This document shows positions 12,701-25,100 of a stretch of DNA of 64,000 nt, piece after piece. This DNA is from Sordaria brevicollis. Its lineage: Eukaryota > Ascomycota > Sordariomycetes > Sordariales > Sordariaceae. Both the position numbers and the translations under genes were made by a program. The stretch spans positions 2,418,001 to 2,482,000 of the forward strand of contig JAUTDP010000006.1 in the NCBI GenBank assembly GCA_033439795.1. The letters run 5' to 3'. The first letter of the stretch is position 1. Every line of letters begins with the position of its first letter. Below the pieces are notes generated by a model. That model saw nothing but the letters and a program-made list of their open reading frames with translations, was not told where the DNA came from and did not search any database.

Positions 12701-12880
12701 GTCTTCTTAACGGTTTGTAAGGGTTTGGGAGAAAAGGCTGCTGCTGGGAGGAATAAGGCTGGGAACGGGAATGGGAACAACGGGATGGAGAGGGTAGGGG
12801 AGGGGTTGGCGGAGGTGGTACCGCTGGGTTTGGATATGATGGGGTATTATGAGGGTGGTAGGGGGCGGTATCAAGGTTGA
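9756..12880 (+). CDS. Gamma-tubulin complex component, GCP6-like (Spc97/Spc98 family)
   Basis: Two exons (9756-9879, 9939-12880) with a 59-nt intron encode 1021 residues. The protein opens with DLFAIPNFWRASRFLDED and shows the two regions expected of GCP proteins: a GRIP1-like part (ALYYACLLGLAQGRSS, VEYQGGLLPEVIFEVLRLT, WIEFVEEWIGL) and a GRIP2-like part (RQYFLLGNGMLCSRL, YKAPSGLQYIMTP, RMLYVVNHLSRDVMLL, EANHFVSKMAAYFFDSGI). A Ser/Lys-rich insert lies at about residues 850-950. GCPs bind gamma-tubulin and build the ring that nucleates microtubules at the spindle pole body. Length and the N-terminal motif favour GCP6 (Alp16 class); GCP5 is the alternative. The family call is firm, the subtype less so. 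Confidence 0.85.
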
Positions 12881-14850
12881 GTTGTGGATTGAGGATGACA
12901 TGGGTTATGAAAGGTTAAGGATAAGGGCAAGGAGGAGTTGGCATGCAGTAGTGTCTAGTTATGATGTTATGTTATGAACTAGGATGGGGTCTCATGGCAT
13001 GATTAGTTATGTTTTAAGGTTGTCACGGTGTTGATAGTTAGGATAACAGCAGGACTGATACCCATTTACTTGGAAGAAACTTGTCTCGTTTTCTGCCTTA
13101 GTTGCTAGACGTGTCTTGAGTACCAGAAGGAACACCTACAAATACATTGTGCTCCCATATACTATATACTATACGCACCTTCCATGTCCTATCTATCTCC
13201 ATCACGCCACCTCTCTCGTCGTCCATCTCACACGCTCCCCAGTTACAATCAAACCTAATCCCCTGCTTAGTACATATATCAAAGGCCCCTTGTAGCCGGG
13301 CAGTACAAAGGGCCAGAGAGATGAAGTGTCCCGAAGATGCGGCCCCGAGCGGGATGGGTGGATCTTTCTCGGGCCGTTCCTTCCTTTTATTACACGCTTC
13401 AAAGTTCCACCTGCCTTCCGTGTCAGTCGATGCGGCTCGGGGCGGACCCAACTGAAAACTCTGACATCGCTCCTTCCCTGGCTATGGCGGAACTGATCGA
13501 GCTGTGCCAGGTGGTGTGGCTGGGTAGAGGTAGCTCAGCCACTGCCATCTCCTGCCATGTCCGTCCGTAGAGCAATGAGATGGAGTGAAGAAATTGATCA
13601 ATGTATTCTCTACATCCTCTTCGCGACTTGATGTACCCTGGCGGCTAAGAAGACGGTGTGAGAACCTTGAGGGTTCAGTACCCACGCTGCCACGGTGACA
13701 CACATGGACGGACGTCCACTATGGAGCCGAAGCGGCGCGTGGTGAGATGAGTCTTCCGTCTCGTCTGAGCCGATCCATACTTCTGCGCGGGCACTTAGGT
13801 AACTATGGAGCCCGGCCGGTTCATGCTTAAGTGAACGTGCCTACTCCGCCGGGAGAATGTTGGAAGTGGGTGGAATCTGTTTTCTGATTTTCCGTTGGGT
13901 GAATATCACAGTCACTGCCAAGAATGCGTTGTAGGTTTTACTTGTGTCAACACTTCACTTCCATTCTTCAACCTTCAGCTTAGCATCCAACATTTATCTA
14001 TACCATGCCTCCCCTTTCACCAGACTTTTCCATTCACCGAACAACCTCCTTATTGCTTCCCTTTTCACCGCCCTTCCATCCTTCACTTTTCCTTTCCTTC
14101 GATCTCCTATACCCTTCCGCTTTTGCATCCTCGTGTAAGCCCCCTTCCCATTTATATGTTTTTTATGTAAACTCTTCCCTTTAAACCAGCCCAGAAAAAA
14201 AAGAAAAAAGACACCGGGTGACCGTTGACCATGTAGTAAGACCGTAAGACCGAAGAACCGTCATCGTTGCAACACCATCTGTCTATCGTGTACTTGACAG
14301 TGTTTATTTTTTGCAAGATGAGTATGCTTGTTGGGAACGACGCCAGAACCATGCTGAAGGAGGTGTATGCCGTAGACCGTAACCGTGCCCTTTCAATGCC
14401 TGTTCCGGATTTTCCCCGCAAGGAATCCTGTTCCTCATGTTTTCATCTGTCTCCTCTCGTGGTTCCTTTTCTTTTCCCCTATTCTTCTCTTTGTCTTTTG
14501 ACCTTGCCCCTGAGCCTTGTGTCCTGTCTATAACTTTGCCATCGTGGGTGGTGTGTGGGAGAGTCTTCTTCTCTTCTAAAATGCAAAACCGTGAAAAAAC
14601 CAATGTAACAGAATAAAACATACAGAAATCTATCGGTTCGTTTCAAAACAAAACACACAACGCAACAACAACCGGCCGACCCGACCCGAGCCCCCGGTGC
14701 TCATGGCTCATGCAACGAAACAAAAGTCAAAAGATCCAAACGAGTGTAACGAGTGTAGAAGATAGAAAACCCCGACAATGACGACGCCGTTGATGCAAAA
14801 GACTGCTTGCTGTTTCGATGTTGGTTGGAACGTATTTTGGGGTGTGCATG
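12881..14850. other. Intergenic, no gene supported
   Basis: Sequence of mixed composition. About 13950-14140 is strikingly CT-rich, resembling a plus-strand 5' leader, and is followed by CGTGTAAGC, which could serve as a splice donor, but I could not find a downstream coding frame to join to it. A run of A/G near 14195-14210 and several short tandem triplets are present. This may be the promoter or leader of an unrecognised transcript. Confidence 0.3.
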
Positions 14851-14859
14851 AACGTTACT

Positions 14860-16060
14860 TAGTTAGTTGCCATCCTTCCCATCGCCTTTCCTTTAAGTTT
14901 TTTCTTCTTCCTTATAATCGACCGACCGACCGCATGAACGTGAAGCGAACAGAAGTGGTAGGTGATATCTGACGACTCGACTCGCCTGCCCCTCGTAGAA
15001 TTATTGTCGTTTGTCCGAAGTGTTGCATCGCACCCAGTGAACTGAGCATGAACCCGAAGTTCCGCGGGAACGCCCTCGGGTAATGTTGCCGGACCAATCG
15101 CTAAATCGTCTCTGCCAAAAGATATTTGCTGTACCCGGATCTTCCATTGGTTCGAAATCGCCACCAAATCCTGTCGACGTGATGTATCCGATCAAACGGG
15201 CTTTCTTTGCATCGGTCGCTTAGGCCTTCTTTGGGAACCACAAGAGACGCTTGGCCTTATTCCGTAGAAGACATTGCCGTCTGATTGGACTCCAAATTGC
15301 CCAAGTCAGCCCAAATAAGATGGGACAGCGACCTAAAAGGTTGCTTCGACCAGTCAATCGACCAGCACTCTGTGCCGTGCTCGACGACCCTCGCGTTTGG
15401 AAGGGTTACCCAACCCCTTTTGTTGCTCATCCAGCAAGGTCTCCAGAGGGTGAAAATCTTGAATGTTGGTGACCCTAGGTGAGTATTCCAGAGTCCATCA
15501 ATTTTGCCAACCGTAGTATCAGTCGTATCGTCAAGGTCAGTTGCGATATCATGAACATCCAGAATTCGAAGCTTCAAACCGGGAGTCAATATCGGAAGGA
15601 TGCCAGAAACCACCGGAACTGTCAAACATGATGCGAGGTCGTCGGGTAGATCGATCCAGTTCATCCAGGGGAAGCAGGTAATGATATTTTGGCCACACGA
15701 TCGAGTCCACGGATTTTGATGACGTACACAATAGGCGGTCCAGGAGATGCTTGGTATTCACTTCATTTTTTTTGTCTTCATCATGCCAGGAGGCTTTGTA
15801 CAATATACCAAACAGGTATAATATATCGCAGGGCCTCTCAGTTTTCCAGTCTGGTCCTCCCAATCACAACACGTTTAGGTCCGCGAGGCCAGGCTTGTGA
15901 GATTTCCGCGACTCGAAAGAGGTTCGGAAAGTCCAAGTAACTGTCTCGGGGACCTTACCCATCAGGGCTCCAAACCGCCACTGATCTCGAGAGCTGACGA
16001 GTATTAGCTTGCAAGGCGACAAAGAACAGCGCAAGGCTGATCTGCGTACGCCGTAACAAG
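14860..16060 (-). other. Possible degenerate or unrecognised gene on the minus strand
   Basis: Several minus-strand frames here read like protein without joining into one model. One runs 15664-15257 and includes LKLRILDVHDIATDL and LWNTHLGSPTFKIFTLW. One near 15975-15860 reads SYLDFPNLFRVAEISQAWP before a stop. Two overlapping frames follow below 15200. Frame changes and stops interrupt the stretch, and codon use lacks the C-ending bias of the good genes. It could be a decayed gene, perhaps of F-box type, a small multi-exon gene I could not assemble, or chance. I do not recognise a family. Confidence 0.2.
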
Positions 16061-16427
16061 GCTAACGTATGACATCCAATACGCAAAACGTGAGGATTCA
16101 TGGGGGGACTGGTTTGTGGTGCGAGCAACACTCGCGGATATTATCGGACCCGAAACACTGCTGTATAATGCTAGTTGATCGGATTTTCAGGGCGGTGCCG
16201 GAAGGAACTGGCCAGGTAACTAAAGGATTTTGTTGATTTTTTCGTGATTTTTGTTGATGGGGCGATTTGGCTAGCCAGGCCATTCCGGCAGCGGGGGGCG
16301 GGGGGGATCGAATCGATTGTCGTCACATAGTCCTACCACTCGAGGTCTTCGCTTTTGACCGGCGACTCCTAAGCGCGGGTTTGACTGCGTTCGGGACCTG
16401 AACCACACCATTAGATCAGAACACATT

Positions 16428-17743
16428 TTATGTAGGACGAAATTTGAAATGGGTATGAGGCTGCGCACCATTCTGGAACATCTGGGACCAATCGGTACCG
16501 CCGGATCCACCAAACATGTTCATGCCGTTCTGCTGCTGGGGCATGCTGTAGTTGGCAAGCTGGGGGTTGATGTTGGCGGTCATGTTGTTGTTAACCTCCT
16601 GACCGTTGTAAGTCTGATCGAAGCTGCCACCGCGGGTGGTACCGCCCATAACGGAACCAGTCATGCTTCTCCTGTCGCGGTTCGCATCATCGATTCTATT
16701 GATGCTGCTGGATCTCGACAGTTGATCCTGGTTGTTGCCCATGTTGTTCATACTATCCGAGGTAGGGATGAGACCAAACGGGTGGACCATGCCGTCAGCG
16801 GTCATGTTGCCCATACCGTTCATGTGGTTCACATCGCCACCCTCGCCCATGGCCTTTTGTTGAGCCTGCGCGTTCTTCTTGACGTGCGCCTGGGGGTGCG
16901 ACAAGTGGCTGGCACCGGTGGGGTTACCGCGACGAACGGAGCACTTGATAAAATGACGCTTCAAAATATCACTTCTTGAGAAGGTATCACGGCACAGGAC
17001 ACACATGTAAGGGCGGTCGCCGGTGTCTGCTAGATTATCAGAATACTGACCATCTGAGAACCAGTAGGAGAACCTTTGGGGGATGGGACTTACGGCGGAG
17101 TAGATGCCTCTTGAGGTGCTTGGCGTGGAGGTAGGTTTTTGTGCAGTGAGGGCAGGGGAACTTTCCGTCGGCATCCTTCTGGGGGATCTGGTTCTTCGCA
17201 GACGCGCTGCCGGCAGCGGGAGCGGCGGGCTTACCGGGCGCGCTAGGGAGAATGCCGCGGCGGCCCTGGGATCCAACCACGTGGGTGGGTTGATCGCCCT
17301 CGGGAAGCATTGAAGCTTGAGCGGCGATGAGTGGACTTTGGCCGTAGGGAGAGTTCATGCCGGGTTGCATGACTCCACCAGCCGGCATCGGGCGGAGCAC
17401 CGGGGGTACACGGCCGTTAGCCGGGGACGGGGCCGGGGCAATGGGCTGGGGATGCGAGGCGGCAGTGGTGGACTGAGGCATCATGGCCGAAGATGTCGCG
17501 TAAGACTGTTGGGGGTACGGGTTGCTGCCCATCATAGGATAGCCAGCACCACGACCGGCGCCGTTGGGAGGAGGGGGAGGGTAGCTAGCCATGTTGCTGG
17601 TGGAAGCAGGCGTGTTGGGGGTTGCAGTTCTCGGGGTGTGAGGGTAGCTGCCGTAGGAAGGAGGTTGCTGCATGACCGTGTTGCCGGGCTGGAGAGGAGG
17701 CAGTGTCTGCGGGGGAACAGTCGCGGTGGATTGTTGTTGTTGC

Positions 17744-17775
<32 letters not shown>

Positions 17776-17898
17776 TTGTTGCTGCTGCTGCTGTTGTTGC
17801 TGCTGGAGCTGATGCGGAGAAATGGCTGAAGGCGAGGGATTGTATGAAGCTGCCGACGTGTTTATGACATTCGTCGAGTAGTGCGGCAAACCTTCCAT
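16428..17898 (-). CDS. C2H2-type zinc-finger transcription factor with polyglutamine tract
   Basis: Two exons (17898-17094, 17026-16428) with a 67-nt intron give 467 residues. The N-terminal 240 residues are low-complexity: Pro/Ser-rich with a run of 25 Gln (residues 32-56), followed by a Lys/Ala linker. Two adjacent fingers follow. The first is FPCPHCTKTYLHAKHLKRHLLRH (described by its ligands C249, C252, H265, H269). The second has C277, C280, H293 and C297, so it is a C2HC finger. The codon of H269 is split by the intron. After RGNPTGASHLSHPQ the C terminus is Asn/Met/Gln-rich and ends HTHFKFRPT. This is a nuclear sequence-specific regulator of a fungal-only family; I cannot name the orthologue or its targets. 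The start MEGLPHYS follows an in-frame but unlikely 57-codon upstream extension. Confidence 0.85.
17731..17805 (-). repeat. Mixed CAG/CAA glutamine repeat
   Basis: Seventy-five bases encode 25 consecutive glutamines on the minus strand, with CAG and CAA interspersed. The mixture means it is not a pure microsatellite, which should slow slippage, but length differences between strains would be expected. Confidence 0.9.
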
Positions 17899-19140
17899 AA
17901 TCCGTCTCAAAAAATTACCGTGAAGTAGCGGGCACAGAAAAAACCATCCGGCAACGGGGGCGCGAATAGGGTTCTTCTGGTGACTCTTTGTCCCGGACTT
18001 GGATCTTGGACGAAAAGCGCGTTGGCTGGAGAGACTCCTGAAGACCAATGGCTCGGAATTGGGTAGCAAGGCAAAAAAAAAAGACCTGCGTTGCGCTTGT
18101 TTGCCCGACGATGCACTCGAGCCCGTTGTCGGTCACAGAAAAGTCTGACTGTACAGGTAGTGGACGGGACCCTTTCTTGACAGTATTGCGACGGCGCTAC
18201 AACGTTGTTTGGGGTGTTGCGACAGGCCGCTGGCGGAGAAATCTTGTGCGGCGGTGGGAGGTGAAGCTGCGATCCAGTATCGTGCTTGATGCCGGCGACG
18301 AGCTTGTTGGAGGAGTATACACACGTAGAGGTGGAGAATGCCCTAAGCCTGAACTTTGGGTTGAGGCTCAAAAGGAAAAAAGATTGGTAGGTGGAGAGAA
18401 AAAATGGGCGGAGGACAGAAGTGGAGCCTTCGCCTTTTGTAGGTGCCGCTGCCGGTCACCCTTTTTGTACTGGACGGAGGCCAGCGTCACTCTCCCAGAG
18501 CGGTACAAGGTACAAAATTTGCTAGGCCCTGCCTGTGCGCTGTTGAAAGCTGTGAAGGGGGGAATCGGACGAGTGGATCGGGTGGGCCTTGCAGAGCCCG
18601 CTAGCTCCAATCAGGTAGCGTATTTGAGATACGTACCGGGAGGGGGGTCGAGAAATCCAGCGAGAAATATTTTCATAACCCCCCCCTCTCAGAATTGGAC
18701 TGATAGAACTGATTGCAGGCAGGAAATAAAAGGTCTGGGCATCCAGATGACGACGAACATCCACACGTCTCCGATGTTGTATAAATTTTATTGTGAACTT
18801 GCTGTTGTTGCTGTTGCTGTTGCTGTATTGTTGTTGCTTCATCATTGCTATCTGTTTGTCTTTTCCGCCACTTGCTTCTGGTCCGGAGGGATTTCAAATG
18901 GCCCAGCCCTTCTGATGCTTGTTCTGCTTCGAAGACCAGAGTCCAAATGTTACAGAGCGCAGAAACCTGAAGGAGAAAAGAGGTGGTTGAAACGAATACA
19001 AAGCGGACATTGAAGGGAACCGTCGGAGAGCGAGTACGGAGAACAGGGATCCCTTCATTTCGGGCGCGCGCGGACCAGAGAGACGATAGAAACAGAGAGA
19101 GAGTCAAGGCTGCCAGTCACTGCACATTATCCTTCGAACA
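17899..19140 (-). promoter_or_regulatory. Upstream leader/promoter of the C2H2 factor
   Basis: This lies directly upstream of the factor's start codon. A long plus-strand open frame (18048-19013) lies antisense to the presumed leader, but its translation is featureless. A second triplet run (GTTGCT repeats on the plus strand, about 18800-18838) occurs here, and a C-run near 18678. Long leaders are common for fungal regulators; I have no direct evidence for a transcription start. Confidence 0.35.
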
Positions 19141-22100
19141 ATGACCATGATTCAAATGTGAGATGGTGTTTTGTGACTTGCACAGGTCTGTCTGAAGCTT
19201 CTCTTCCAGAGAGCTGAGCAGAAGCAGGAGTTGCTGTGCCTGATTCACGTACAACAGCACGCAGTGCCATTCATTACTTGTCTATCTTTTTGAGTCCGAT
19301 AGGCAACGAGGTAACTAAGAGAATCCAACGCTGAGCATCGTCTTAGTTATCTCAAGATTTCTGGACATAATTATGAAGTCCTCAATCCTTCTTCTGTCAT
19401 ATCTCCCACTGCAACGGGAAGTCCAGGTTTAGCAATTCATGGCCAAGTTATCGGGCAACTAGCAGACATGGTCGAAGTCGCGGTGTTTTCGGTGTTCTTC
19501 GATTCCCGATGCTGAGTCTAATAACTCCGTTCACCACAAATTCGTCAACGATGGCTGAGTGGCTGTTTGTCTACTTAACTCTCCTGTGATCTTTTTGTTT
19601 CCATCCTCACTTGGGGCTTTCATTGAGTTTAGTACTCGTGAAATACACAGCATATCTCGCAGAGTTCGTATACAGGATCGTGATGTGTGCACCCGACGGA
19701 AAGAATCTGACAAAGTGACCTCATGAATGCACAGTGTAAGAATGTGATTAGATTGCGCGAGTTTCTTGCTCGCATGGTTCCTTTTGGTACCGACGCTACT
19801 TAAGCGCTGCTATTGGACCGCACGGTACTTTGCGGTACTTTGCGATAACCCCTCGGGCAATCGTAAAGTTACGAAAGTTACACCCTAGACGAAGTGATGG
19901 GCGGTGTTAACTACCACCCTGACTTGTCTCTACATCAAGCCTCGTAAGTAAGATGACAGCTTCAATTGTCGAAGGAGGTTCTGTCAGATGCAGACGGAGT
20001 ATCAGTTGCGGCGGCAAGATGTGATTTCTTTCCTGCAATTACCATCGACGCTTACGCAAGCCGTCTGAACCCCTTAGTAATGACTGTTCTGTAGTCTGTT
20101 TTGGTCTGGAAGCGAGAGGGTATATGCACAAAAAAAAAGTCGGTATCTAGTGGCGTCTATTGTTTTGTTGAGATTGCCAAATCGCGTTTACAAACGCAGG
20201 TGATCAGGAGCCGAAGGAAGTGGTGGCAGACATAATCCAGTCTGTTCGAATTCTTGGAGTTGGTACCGGTTTCCGTTCAAGTGATCGATGTATTCAACAT
20301 CGCGCGTTCAAAGTTAGCACCGTACCAAGAGTGAGATATAGCACCAGAGCCTTTTTCAACAACCATTGTGCCCTGGAGAAGGTGTGTGAAAATGTGAGGA
20401 AGTAAGAACAACCCGTTCATCAAGAAGGACCAAGAATGAATAAAACAAACCCGCGCATTACCATTGGCAGAAGCGCTTATACTTCTCTTGGGAGAAAATC
20501 CAGGTTGGATTGGGTTGTGGCAGCCATCGCCCCCGGCGCGATGAACATCCTACAGTATTCCTCAAAGCAATATCGACGACGGCGAGGACGGCGACAAGCA
20601 GGAAACAACGTGATTTGCTAAAAACCAGCGAGACTACTTGGCTGTGCTCGCCGTACAGTCGGCGTTAGTCAACAATCACGTCTTGAGCCAACAGGGACCA
20701 GGTCTCCTGCAAAGAAGTCAGTCCGGCACTTTGGTAGGCAGATAGTTCGCGATTCTCATGTCCATATTTCTTAGCCTTCTGCACTTGGACAGAGCCCAGA
20801 AGTCCCAGAAGGCAAAGATGCCCTATTTGACGTCGGTACCAAGTTGCAGTGGTGAAAAAGAGACTTTTGGTAACTCCCTCTGTTGAGCGGCAATTCCAAG
20901 TGTAGTTGTCGTCTGACTGTTTGATGCCTCTCATCCTTCGGCTCTTCGTGTTCATCAAGCTTTCAATCTGAGTACGGGGAACCAATAGAGAAGGTAGAAG
21001 TTGCGGTGAGGGTCCGGTCCTTCCACTCGCCAGCTCTTTGAGGAACGGTTTGTTAGAGGTACACTAGAAGCGCACAGAGAACACTAGAGGTATATCGAGG
21101 TTGGCGACTCGGATGGAGGAACTACCTCTGCTCATTTGCGAGTCTGAGCTTTTAGATCCTTTCTACACCGACATCGTACATTTGTGTAGAAAGAGCTTCG
21201 TGCTGGTTCCTAGCAACTTAAGAGCCGCTGATGCATTCTCAACATCGGAAGTTTTCGGTGAACCCTGGTTCCCACTTCAACCAGCGTTCTGAAAATCGGC
21301 GTGAGCCCGAGCTCTTGCTGCAATGTCTCTTTTCTATGCTCTCTCAAAGAGGTTTCTGCTTTGGACAGAGCTTCGAATGGCACAAAATAGCGACGTTGTC
21401 TTCGGCGACGGGAGTGCTGTAGCACAAGCTCGTTGCCGTTGCAAGTCGAGAAATGAGACCGCACCTGTCGGACGGGTCGAAGTTTTTTTGGCAGTTTGGT
21501 GGGATGATGTGCAGCATCAACGAGTCAAGAAGTCGAACGAAACGAGCCTGAAGAGAGAGCCCTGTCCATGTCGTTTTGCTAACCCCTGTCTTTTGATGGC
21601 ATGTCCTAATCTGTGACTGGCTGTGTTAGCAGTTGATGCCGAACGGTGAGGGGGTTCGGCTTGGACATGCTAGCACTGTGATGGAAGTACCGCCCGTACC
21701 GTTCCATCGTCGATGATGAATGACGATGCCTCAGAAGGGACTGAGGGCAGAAGAACACCGGGGCTGGTTTCGAGTAATTTCACCAAATTACCACCGCATC
21801 TTGTAAATTCTTCGCTTGTCCTGCCATCGACTTGAATTTCGATATCTCATAGCCGACAAGGAGCGCACAAAAGGGGGCTTGGTAGGTAGCGGTTGATGGT
21901 TACCTTGGGCGCCGAGGAAGGAACATTGTTGACCCTGTCGCTCACCACCTCACCGTCGACGATAGTGCACCGGCAGGCGCAATACTTCCTCGTTAGGCTT
22001 CAGGCTTTCTTGCATCGCTGCAAGATCTCATCAGTCAGATCTCTGGTTGCTGCGACACTGTCACGATGCGGCGGCGCGTTAGCCGCAATAGCATCCCGCA

Positions 22101-25100
22101 CGCGTATCCGCGTTAGAGGCCCTGATGGAGGGTCCAAGGTCCAACGCCCCAATACCCCAAGGGACCCTCAAAGACCCTCAGGACTGTCGCGTGCTGGCCA
22201 GCATCATTTGCCGTTGGAGGGATCTGGAAGGGATGCGATGCGAGCCGTTGCTGGTGTCGAAGCGGTGTCTCGAGTCTCACCAGTGGCGTCGTTGGGATGG
22301 CGGCAGCCCCCTCCCAGTGTGTTGAAACGGTGTGTGTGCCTGTGGAGAGCTGGGCAGCAGGGCAGATCCGAGAACTGAGGTGAGGCTCTGGGAGGGTCCT
22401 GATCGTGAACCCACTCCTGCGGGTTCTGTGCAACATGTAGAAAATTGGAGATATGAGGGGCAGTTTTGGGGCATCTTCCATTTCTAGAAGCCAGCTCGAC
22501 CTGGTGAACCCCCACAGATGGTTAATATGGATAGAGGTAGTGGTTGCTGGAGCAGTGAGGAGGTCCAATTCGACATCAAAAGCAACGGACAACATCCATT
22601 GTCGACAACCTTTAGAGTGCGATTTGTGAATGGCTTCGTACGCCAATGTCGCAGTTATGTCCTGCCTGCCGCGGCTTTCGCGACAGCCGTTACAAAGAGC
22701 ATGCCACGTCGCTAAGAGACGAGTCAGGCTTTTCACTGCACTGCTACAATTACTGTACAGTGCTTGGGCAACAGGTCGTTAACTGTTTCTGCGGTAGCGT
22801 CAGTCCATCACCGCATGCAACTAGAACATGCGATGGCATCGTACCAAGATACCTACGCGCCCGAGGTCGTGAAATACCAGGGCTCGTCGACGACGACCTC
22901 GACGAACGGAAGCTGCCCGAAGGTGTCGACGGGAGCTCGTCAGATGTCGTTGGAAAGACATCCCCACCTGCCCACCTGCCCCGCGGAGGACCCAACCTCC
23001 ATCTTCCTGTTGGTCGCTTGGCGATAGATATCTGGATGCACGGCTACCTTATCAATCAATCACCTGCTAAAATGGGGGGTGTCCAAATTTGGGTGCTTAC
23101 ATACCACTGGCGACCGTGAGCCTCTTCCGAACGAATAACGCTCCTATCAGCCGGTCGGAACGGGAGAATAGGTCATCCTAAACCGGATTCATGTGTGGTC
23201 ACATTCTGCGCGAGATGTGTCGTCTTTGGCGTCTTCCATTTCAGTGTAAAAATGCAAAGACTTGACAAAAGCGGCAGACGGGGTGTGTTCGGCCTTCGCT
23301 TCCTTCACAGAGCACTCACCTCCAAGGACCTCCCACACCTTTTCATCGTCAAGTAAGTACGGGGTGTACTTTCAGTCCCCTGTCTGGAAAGGCAGGCAGG
23401 TGGCGTTCTTGGATGCAACACTGTGTCATAATGAACCCTCGTTACTAAGTACTCACTCCCTCACTCCAACCACCTGGAAGCGACGGGGGATGGAATGTAA
23501 CCAGGAAGATTCGACCCCCAAAAAAGGTCGAGAAATGGCATTGACGACGACGGGTGCTCTTTCCTTCCCAGGAAATTAAATTTCACCTTGGGAACGAGTA
23601 CAACACTCGTATCAATCATTGTGTTGAGCGAGCATCTCCCACTTCGGCCCGGTATGGTATGGCTACACTAGAGGTACCTTCATCATGTTTCCCATTTGCT
23701 AGATACAGCGGAAAGCAACAGTGGTGCTTGCCGACTCTACGAGAGAATCCATCATACAAGTTTTCTTGGCAAAGAGAAGGCATCGCACCCCAGGAAAGAA
23801 ACAGCCTTGAACATCATGATCGGTGGTCCAATTGGAAGTCGTGGAGGTCGCTTCCATGAATTGCCATTGTCTTGCCAGATTTAACAAGAAATGAAGAAAT
23901 TGGCCGATGCACAACCGAACGATTCCATCACTCATCATCGCAGAGCATCACAAACAGGCAAGAGCGGCTAGGCTGCCGGCACAATATCCCCGTGATACCT
24001 GCTGCAAGTGCCTCTTTGCAGCGTAAAACAACTTTCTACGGAAGCGGAAGGGACGAGATCGGAGTGTGACGAGCAAGTTGCGTGATCTTTGCATACGCAC
24101 ATTCTGTCCGAGCTTTGCCCGAGCTTATGAAATTTCGACTCGGCGACACAATCTTCTTTTCGTGCTAGCATGCCTATGAAATTGAAGTCGACGATGGTGA
24201 CAATCCAAACCGCTACAATTTCGCACGCGCCGCCGTCTTTGTTTTCTGTTTCTGATATCTCCAACCACTACATCAAGTAACCCCCACCCGAGTTCTCCAT
24301 GATGGAACGGCCAAGCGGGCCAAGATATCCCCAATTATCCCCCGGTCCAAACCAATCCAGCGGCAGCTTGTGAGATGCTCCAGTGTTTCCCGTCTTCGTC
24401 TCCGGAATGACGGGCCACCATGCTGTGCTGGATGGGAATCCGCTCTTGACCACAACCCAACTTTGCGTTGGTATAACAGGCAAGGTATGATCATACAGGG
24501 CGTCGTCTTATAGCTCTGCTGACATGTAAACGACACCATTCACATGAACAGAGCCGTCTCGCTCTCATGAAACACTCATTTGACGTTGGGGCCAGAGACC
24601 CCTATTATTTAACATGGAACCGCCCACCATTGTCGCCATCACACTCTGATAGCCAGCCAATTTCAGTGGCCGGCCAAGTTGCCCGTGATCTTCATTTTGC
24701 AGCATGGTTAGCCAACCCTTTTCTCTAACCTTCTCCTAGGCTTAAGAGTACGACATAATCGAGGCGGTTTCGTCCTGAAGCAGTCGGTGTCTTTAACCGG
24801 CAACTAAGGACCGTTCTCCGGAGGACCATGGTGAGGCGGCCCCTGTCATTTTCTTGCACCTCATCAATCAAGACGAAATGTTCCGACATCCGGGTCAACT
24901 TCGCTCATCATTAGGTACACCGATGTTCTTGAGGAGCATCTGCACCGTGGTTGGAACACAACCTCCTGGGCCATGTTGCACAGGGTGATAGAGTTAAGAT
25001 AGCCCGGACTGTTCATCCCCGTTGGCGCGACACCTACAGTACGATACAGTTCCTATGTCCAGACGGTACCGTCACCACGTCACGACACAAACCCTCGACC

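Noticed and set aside
13665..13690. tRNA-like T-arm (GGGTTCAGTACCC)
   Set aside because: The loop lacks the conserved A after TTCR, and no matching A-box, anticodon arm or acceptor stem is present.
18048..19013. 321-codon plus-strand frame upstream of the C2H2 gene
   Set aside because: The translation is featureless and lies antisense to the likely leader of the factor; no splice or domain support.
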